Both the position numbers and the translations under genes were made by a program. The notes under the pieces were generated by a model that was not told the origin of the DNA, made no database searches, and worked only from the letters and a program-made list of their open reading frames with translations. From NCBI GenBank assembly GCA_013425425.1, contig JACCLJ010000025.1:1-9856 (forward strand): a DNA stretch of 9,856 nucleotides, in the 5' to 3' direction. The DNA is from Microcaldota archaeon. GTDB taxonomy: Archaea; Micrarchaeota; Micrarchaeia; Anstonellales; Bilamarchaeaceae. Shown here piece by piece: positions 6,857-9,856 of the stretch (position 1 is the stretch's first letter; each line of letters begins with the position of its first letter).

Positions 6857-7369
6857 TCACCTTGATGTCTGATGGACCTTCGGCGCTTCGTGCGCTTTGG
6901 GCACGGGCGCTTCCCCATGCTGGGGCGGTTTCGCTGCCGCAGGCGCTTTTGCCGTCGCGGCCTCCTCTGGTTTTTCCTTCCCCTCTTCTTTCTTCTCATG
7001 CTTTTTCTCGGGCTTCCTGAACGCTTCCTCCGAAAACAGCTCCTTTCTTTCCTTCGTGGATTCGAGCGCTATGAGCAGAAGGTTCGAGGGCTCAAGCGGC
7101 ACCAGGACTTCCTTCTTTTTGGAATTTTGCACCGTGATGCCCTCCACAAAAATCTTTCTCTTCGAAACGTCAACGCGCGCAATCTTCCCTTCCTTTCCGT
7201 TCCCCGGCCCCCTCATTATTTTAACCCGGTCTTCTTTTCTTGCAAGAACCGCGCGTTTTTTCCTCTTCAGCTTCGCCCTTAGGTCCTTTGAAAGATGAAC
7301 GTGAAGATAGTTTCTCTTCTGATGCAGGTCCGCCTGATAATATTTTTTTCTTTCAGTGTCCGATTTCAT
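6857..7369 (-). CDS. rpl24: Large-subunit ribosomal protein uL24 with long C-terminal tail
   Basis: A 170-residue uL24, an early 50S assembly protein. The core is conserved: a basic N-terminal segment (LRAKLKRKKRAVLARKED, about 30-47) runs into the KOW motif DRVKIMRGPGNGKEGKIARVD (split around 47-67), followed by VEGITVQNSKKKEVLVPLEPSNLLL (75-99). Archaeal uL24 usually ends near residue 115-120. Here about 50 more residues follow, rich in Lys/Glu and then in Ala/Pro/His, with no hydrophobic core, so probably disordered. A TTG at 7388-7390 would extend the frame into uL14; the ATG at 7367-7369 with a GGGG-type site upstream is preferred. The gap after uL14 is 13 bases. Confidence 0.94.
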   Translation of the reverse strand: MKSDTERKKYYQADLHQKRNYLHVHLSKDLRAKLKRKKRAVLARKEDRVKIMRGPGNGKEGKIARVDVSKRKIFVEGITVQNSKKKEVLVPLEPSNLLLIALESTKERKELFSEEAFRKPEKKHEKKEEGKEKPEEAATAKAPAAAKPPQHGEAPVPKAHEAPKVHQTSR

Positions 7370-7382
7370 GCCAAACAACCCC

Positions 7383-7781
7383 TTAAACAACGCCTGAGGA
7401 TACGGCCGCGACTTTCGGGAATCTTTCCGCTATCTCCTTCGCAACCACGCCCTTGATTTCCGTTCCGACGGGAAGGAAATCATCCGTGACAAGCACCGCG
7501 GCGTTGTCCTCGAACGCAACTCGCATCCCGTTCGGCCTCCGGTATTCCTTTTTCTGCCTGACTATGAGCGCCTTGACTACTTTCTTCACCATGTCCGGCT
7601 TGCCTTTCTTCACCGAAGCGATGACCACGTTGCCGACGCCGAGATGCGGCCCCCTCCCCCTTTTTCCCTTGAACCCTACCGCGCTTATGATTCCGACGAT
7701 TTTTGCGCCGCTGTTGTCCGTGCAGGGCAGCCATGTGCAGGTCGTAAGTGTCTTCACCACATTTCCAGTCAATCCTTTCAT
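7383..7781 (-). CDS. rpl14: Large-subunit ribosomal protein uL14
   Basis: A 132-residue uL14, a five-stranded barrel protein at the 30S-50S interface and the docking site of anti-association factors such as IF6. Diagnostic stretches are PCTDNSGAKIVGIISAVG (residues 19-36), GRGPHLGVGNVVIASVKKGKP (about 42-62), KALIVRQKKEYRRPNGMRV (split near 70-88) and the acidic FEDNAAVLV (90-98). Length agrees with archaeal relatives. The ATG at 7779-7781 is preceded by AGGTGG with 5 bases between, and the uS17 stop lies 21 bases upstream, the widest gap in the operon. Confidence 0.96.
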   Translation of the reverse strand: MKGLTGNVVKTLTTCTWLPCTDNSGAKIVGIISAVGFKGKRGRGPHLGVGNVVIASVKKGKPDMVKKVVKALIVRQKKEYRRPNGMRVAFEDNAAVLVTDDFLPVGTEIKGVVAKEIAERFPKVAAVSSGVV

Positions 7782-7802
7782 TCAAACCACCTATTTGTAT
7801 GA

Positions 7803-8105
7803 TTATTTCGAAGTCCCCTGGACCACTTCCATGACGGTCCATGCCTTCGTCTTGCTCAGCTTCCTCGTCTCGCCTATCAGCACTATGTCGCCCACGGCCG
7901 CATTTATGCATGGCGGGTTGTGCACGGCGATTCTCGATCTCTCCTTCGCCCACCTCTGGTACTTGGCGATCTTTTTCGTTATGTCCCTTCCGATTATCGC
8001 GGTGTTCTTTCCCTTCGTGCTGACGACTTTGCCCGAGAGCCGCTCTCCCCTTACCCTGACGTTTCCGTGCCTGTAGCACTTCTTATCGTTGCATTCCTCT
8101 GCCAT
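7803..8105 (-). CDS. rps17: Small-subunit ribosomal protein uS17, first gene of the operon
   Basis: A 100-residue uS17, a primary 16S rRNA-binding OB-fold protein. The N-terminal block C-x-D-x-x-C-x-x-H-G (Cys5, Asp7, Cys10, His13) followed by VRVRGERLSGKVVS is the archaeal/eukaryotic signature. The middle RWAKERSRIAVHNPPCINAAVGDIVLIGETR contains the HNPP segment and the conserved G-D-x-V strand. The ATG at 8103-8105 has a GAGGT site 7 bases upstream. In many archaea uS17 follows uL29 and the RNase P protein Rpp29; here nothing on this strand precedes it for about 300 bases, so it appears to be promoter-proximal. Confidence 0.95.
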   Translation of the reverse strand: MAEECNDKKCYRHGNVRVRGERLSGKVVSTKGKNTAIIGRDITKKIAKYQRWAKERSRIAVHNPPCINAAVGDIVLIGETRKLSKTKAWTVMEVVQGTSK

Positions 8106-8134
8106 TTCGTCTACCTCTTTGAAGTATTTTTTGC

Positions 8135-8168
8135 GGGTTCTCTCTTCGATTGGAGTGTGAGCGAACCC
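8135..8168 (-). other. Possible hairpin in the leader of the ribosomal operon
   Basis: Bases 8163-8168 (GAACCC on plus) are the perfect inverted complement of 8135-8140 (GGGTTC). After a single mismatch (8141/8162) three more pairs follow (8142-8144 with 8159-8161), leaving a 14-base loop. If the operon transcript starts near 8208, this hairpin would lie about 30-60 bases before the uS17 start codon. Leader hairpins of this kind are sometimes r-protein feedback sites, but nothing here ties it to a particular protein. A second weaker stem (CCCAT 8189-8193 with ATGGG 8201-8205) lies just upstream. Confidence 0.3.
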
Positions 8169-8226
8169 ATCGCATCTTCCCGCCGAATCCCATCAACGTC
8201 ATGGGGTGTTCAACGGTGCATTTCGA

Positions 8227-8254
8227 GCATATATTATAGTTAGATATAATATGC
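8227..8254 (-). promoter_or_regulatory. AT-rich dyad, candidate promoter of the ribosomal operon
   Basis: The segment GCATAT(AT)TATA at 8227-8238 mirrors TATAATATGC at 8245-8254, ten matched bases with a two-base insertion, around a short centre. It is the most AT-rich stretch between the divergent genes. On the minus strand it offers TATAATATAT-like TATA elements, and a start of transcription about 25 bases downstream would fall near 8208, giving uS17 a leader of about 100 bases. Because it is a near palindrome it could also be read towards the right or be bound by a dimeric regulator. No transcript data support this; it is inferred from composition and position. Confidence 0.4.
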
Positions 8255-8278
8255 GCAGGATGAATTTAGAGAGAAATG

Positions 8279-8288
8279 TTTAAAAAGG
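8279..8288 (+). promoter_or_regulatory. Candidate TATA box for the rightward gene
   Basis: The sequence TTTAAAAAGG resembles the archaeal TATA consensus. A transcript starting about 25 bases downstream, near 8309, would begin just before the structured segment at 8316 and give the membrane-protein gene a leader of about 137 bases. The dyad at 8227-8254 is an alternative promoter for the same direction. Inferred from sequence only. Confidence 0.35.
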
Positions 8289-8315
8289 ATGGGTTCTCAT
8301 CAATTTCCCAATACA

Positions 8316-8419
8316 AGACAAATTTTGCAAAAAAATTTGTCTGCAGTGTAAATGTTGAAAAACTTCGTTTTTCAACTGTTGAGAATGCCTTGCATTCTCC
8401 ACATTATCGAATTTACACT
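8316..8419 (+). ncRNA. Highly structured leader or small RNA: hairpin plus three-way junction
   Basis: Four sets of inverted repeats are packed together. P0: 8316-8326 pairs perfectly with 8332-8342 (11 pairs, loop GCAAA). P1: 8345-8353 (AGTGTAAAT) pairs with 8411-8419 (ATTTACACT), 9 pairs. Inside P1 are P2, 8354-8363 with 8367-8376 (10 perfect pairs, loop TTC), and P3, 8377-8379 with 8401-8403 plus 8381-8388 with 8392-8399 (11 pairs, one mismatch, loop CTT). P1, P2 and P3 abut with no spacers; only 8404-8410 (TTATCGA) is unpaired at the junction. About 82 of 104 bases are paired. An A-rich spacer and a GGTGA site at 8435-8439 follow, then the start of the membrane-protein gene. Function unknown: a structured 5' leader, an independent small RNA, or a palindromic DNA element with short terminal inverted repeats are all possible. 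Confidence 0.55.
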
Positions 8420-8434
8420 ACAAAAACAAATAAA

Positions 8435-8440
8435 GGTGAT
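8435..8440 (+). promoter_or_regulatory. Ribosome binding site that decides the HdeD-like start
   Basis: GGTGAT lies 6 bases before the ATG at 8447. It matches the Shine-Dalgarno core used throughout the ribosomal operon and argues against the upstream ATG at 8276, 171 bases earlier in the same frame. Confidence 0.7.
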
Positions 8441-8446
8441 TCAAAA

Positions 8447-8995
8447 ATGGCTGGAAAAAAGTTTAAAACTGGAGGATTGCAGAAACAGTGGGGATGGTTC
8501 CTCGCTCTGGGAATACTGCTGATGTTTTTCGGGTTTACGATAATAATATTCCCGGTTGCCGGCACCTTCGCCATAGAAGTGCTGTTGGGGCTTCTGCTGC
8601 TCATCGGCGGCCTGGCGCATATTGCCATGGCGTTCATGGTGCGCGGCTGGAAAGGATTCATGTTTACGCTCCTTAGCGGGATACTTTACGCGCTCGTGGG
8701 CCTGCTACTGCTGGTGTATCCGCTGAGCGGAGTGGTCACCCTCACCCTCGTTCTCGGAGTGCTGCTTCTGGTGCAGGGCATATTGACAGCCGCTTTGGCG
8801 TTCAAACTGAAGCCGGATTACAACCACGCCTGGCTGCTGTTTGACGGGATAATAACGATTCTGCTGGGAATCCTCATCTTGGTGGGATGGCCATCCGATT
8901 CCATCTGGGTGATCGGCCTGCTGTTCGGAATAAACCTCTTATTCAGCGGCTTGTCCAGCATGATCATTTCCTTTACGGTAAAGGAAGCCAGATGA
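8447..8995 (+). CDS. HdeD/DUF308-like six-helix membrane protein
   Basis: A 182-residue integral membrane protein of the HdeD (DUF308) type. A short basic cytoplasmic N-terminus (MAGKKFKTGG) is followed by about six hydrophobic helices near residues 15-36, 42-63, 71-91, 96-119, 128-146 and 152-176. The helices form three pairs, each with the repeated pattern of a Gly-rich helix, a Pro-containing turn (FPV at 35, YPL at 91, WPS at 148) and a second helix rich in Leu and Gly, as in DUF308 repeats. In E. coli HdeD is linked to acid resistance, but the role of archaeal members is unknown and none should be assumed. The start ATG at 8447 has GGTGAT 6 bases upstream. The frame is open back to an ATG at 8276, but that would translate the palindromic leader and lacks a good ribosome binding site. 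It is divergent from the ribosomal operon. Confidence 0.85.
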   Translation: MAGKKFKTGGLQKQWGWFLALGILLMFFGFTIIIFPVAGTFAIEVLLGLLLLIGGLAHIAMAFMVRGWKGFMFTLLSGILYALVGLLLLVYPLSGVVTLTLVLGVLLLVQGILTAALAFKLKPDYNHAWLLFDGIITILLGILILVGWPSDSIWVIGLLFGINLLFSGLSSMIISFTVKEAR

Positions 8996-8996
8996 T

Positions 8997-9026
8997 TTCT
9001 TTTTTTTATTTTTTTTCTTTTTATTT
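8997..9026 (+). terminator. T-tract terminator between convergent genes
   Basis: Directly after the stop of the HdeD-like gene the plus strand carries runs of 8, 8 and 5 T (9000-9007, 9009-9016, 9018-9022) broken by single bases. No stem precedes them. Archaeal RNA polymerase commonly ends transcription at such oligo-T tracts. It serves the rightward gene only; the leftward gene would see an A-rich tract here. Confidence 0.65.
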
Positions 9027-9856
9027 CACTTCTTCTTTATCATGTAAATGTCCGCCTCAAGCATCGTGTCATTCTCATAGAAATGGTGCGTGAAGTAGAC
9101 GTTGCCTTCGTTATCTATAGTCGCTTCCCCTGCAAGAGCTGAAACAATAAGCTCGGGCTCTGTCCAGCTTCCATTCACACTCTTCGACCGCCATATGCCG
9201 TAGTCCCGTGTAATCCACAATTCGTCTTCCGCAGGGTTCAGTGCAGGCCATCCGTCATTTCTTTCGGTATTTACCGCTTCCACATTCACGGGTTCTCCCC
9301 ATTCCCCGTTGACTTTCTTTGAAACCCAGATGTCCAAGCCGCCCTTTCCGCCGGTCCGGTTGGAATGAAAATACAATTCGCTGCCATCATTGCTTATGTG
9401 CAGCTCTCCGGTTTCGAATTCATCTGTCTTAAGCTCTTCATCGGCATTCTGCCAGTTCTGCCATTTTCCGTCCTTGTACTCCGCGCTGAACCAGCGCACG
9501 CCGGTGTATCCTGCACGGGCAGAGCAGAACCACATTCTATTGCCCTGCACGAATTCGCATCCATCTAGAGCGATGTCATCGTTAAGGACTATCCTTTCGG
9601 GCTCGCTCCACTGCCCGTTAACCTTGTGCGAAACGTATATTCCGGTTGAGCCGTCAAGAAGCTGCTTTTCCACCGGAACCGTTACGTCCGGGGAGAAAAA
9701 GACATAAAACGTATTTCCGTCGGGCATCATGAAAGGCCCATCCTCAGCCCCTGCGGTATTGATTGGCCCGGACATGGGCACCGGTGCTTCGAATTCATCC
9801 GAATGAAGTTCTGGCGGTATTTTGTCCGTTTCAGGAGTGATTTTCACTGCATCTTC
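9026..9856 (-). CDS. PD40/TolB-like beta-propeller protein (partial, N-terminus missing)
   Basis: 276 residues are visible and the frame stays open to the window edge, so the start lies outside; the GTG at 9845-9847 is an internal Val codon rather than a supported start. The sequence repeats a propeller-blade pattern. A G-x-x-(I/V)-(Y/W)-x-S strand leads to K-V-N-G-x-W-x-E-P, seen as GIYVSHKVNGQWSEPERIV, LDIWVSKKVNGEWGEPVNV and GIWRSKSVNGSWTEPELIV, plus a diverged copy at RWFSAEYKDGKWQNW. Between them lie LHISNDGSELYFHSNRTGGKGG and WPALNPAEDELWITRD, the typical PD40 (WD40-like) turns. Such domains usually bind proteins or ligands and often sit outside the membrane, but no signal peptide can be checked here. 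It converges with the HdeD-like gene. Specific function unknown; a sugar-acting enzyme of a similar fold is less likely because no catalytic motif is seen. Confidence 0.8.
   Translation of the reverse strand, partial: EDAVKITPETDKIPPELHSDEFEAPVPMSGPINTAGAEDGPFMMPDGNTFYVFFSPDVTVPVEKQLLDGSTGIYVSHKVNGQWSEPERIVLNDDIALDGCEFVQGNRMWFCSARAGYTGVRWFSAEYKDGKWQNWQNADEELKTDEFETGELHISNDGSELYFHSNRTGGKGGLDIWVSKKVNGEWGEPVNVEAVNTERNDGWPALNPAEDELWITRDYGIWRSKSVNGSWTEPELIVSALAGEATIDNEGNVYFTHHFYENDTMLEADIYMIKKK

Noticed and set aside
8135..8298. Direct repeat GGGTTCTC at 8135-8142 and 8291-8298
   Set aside because: Eight bases repeated once within 160 bases may be chance; no further copies or flanking symmetry were seen.
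8276..8446. N-terminal extension of the HdeD-like protein from an ATG at 8276
   Set aside because: The stretch codes through perfect palindromes, has no good ribosome binding site at 8276, and the GGTGAT at 8435 fits the ATG at 8447.
8106..8446. tRNA gene in the intergenic region
   Set aside because: GGTTC-like bits (for example at 8135 and 8163) were checked on both strands, but no acceptor stem, anticodon arm and T-arm with correct spacing could be assembled. The stems at 8345-8419 do not form a cloverleaf.

Overview
This window is archaeal chromosomal DNA. Bases 1-8105, all on the minus strand, hold a nearly gap-free ribosomal-protein (spc-type) operon. Read in the direction of transcription (right to left) the order is uS17, uL14, uL24, eS4, uL5, uS14, uS8, uL6, eL32, eL19, uL18, uS5, uL30, uL15, SecY and the first 14 codons of a P-loop nucleotide kinase (adenylate kinase by position). 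The archaeal/eukaryotic-type proteins eS4, eL32 and eL19, a 58-residue zinc-type uS14 and an archaeal-type SecY settle the domain. The lineage is less certain. The compact operon plus neighbouring HdeD-like and PD40-type genes would fit a DPANN archaeon such as a Micrarchaeota relative, but that is a low-confidence inference.

The operon genes are separated by 1-21 bases or overlap by 4 (ATGA junctions at eS4/uL5 and eL19/uL18). Nearly every gene has a Shine-Dalgarno core of the GGTGA/GGAGG type 4-7 bases before one particular ATG. I used that constant spacing to choose starts, and it trims many reading frames that could be extended upstream to GTG, TTG or ATG. The products build the small and large ribosomal subunits, SecY forms the membrane channel for secreted and membrane proteins, and the kinase supports nucleotide balance. 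uL24 and eL19 carry unusual charged, low-complexity C-terminal tails. The usual archaeal genes upstream of uS17 (uL29, Rpp29 and others) are absent, so the operon starts here.

Bases 8106-8446 are a divergent intergenic region. It holds an AT-rich dyad at 8227-8254 that probably carries the operon promoter, a second TATA-like element facing right near 8279, and a highly structured segment at 8316-8419. That segment is made of nested perfect inverted repeats that would fold as a hairpin followed by a compact three-way junction. It ends shortly before the ribosome binding site of the next gene and is the best candidate in the window for an undescribed element: a structured mRNA leader or riboswitch-like RNA, a small RNA, or a small palindromic mobile element.

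Bases 8447-8995 (plus strand) encode a 182-residue six-helix membrane protein of the HdeD/DUF308 type. It is followed by a long T-tract that probably ends transcription. Bases 9026-9856 (minus strand, convergent) encode the C-terminal part of a PD40/TolB-like beta-propeller protein whose start lies beyond the window.
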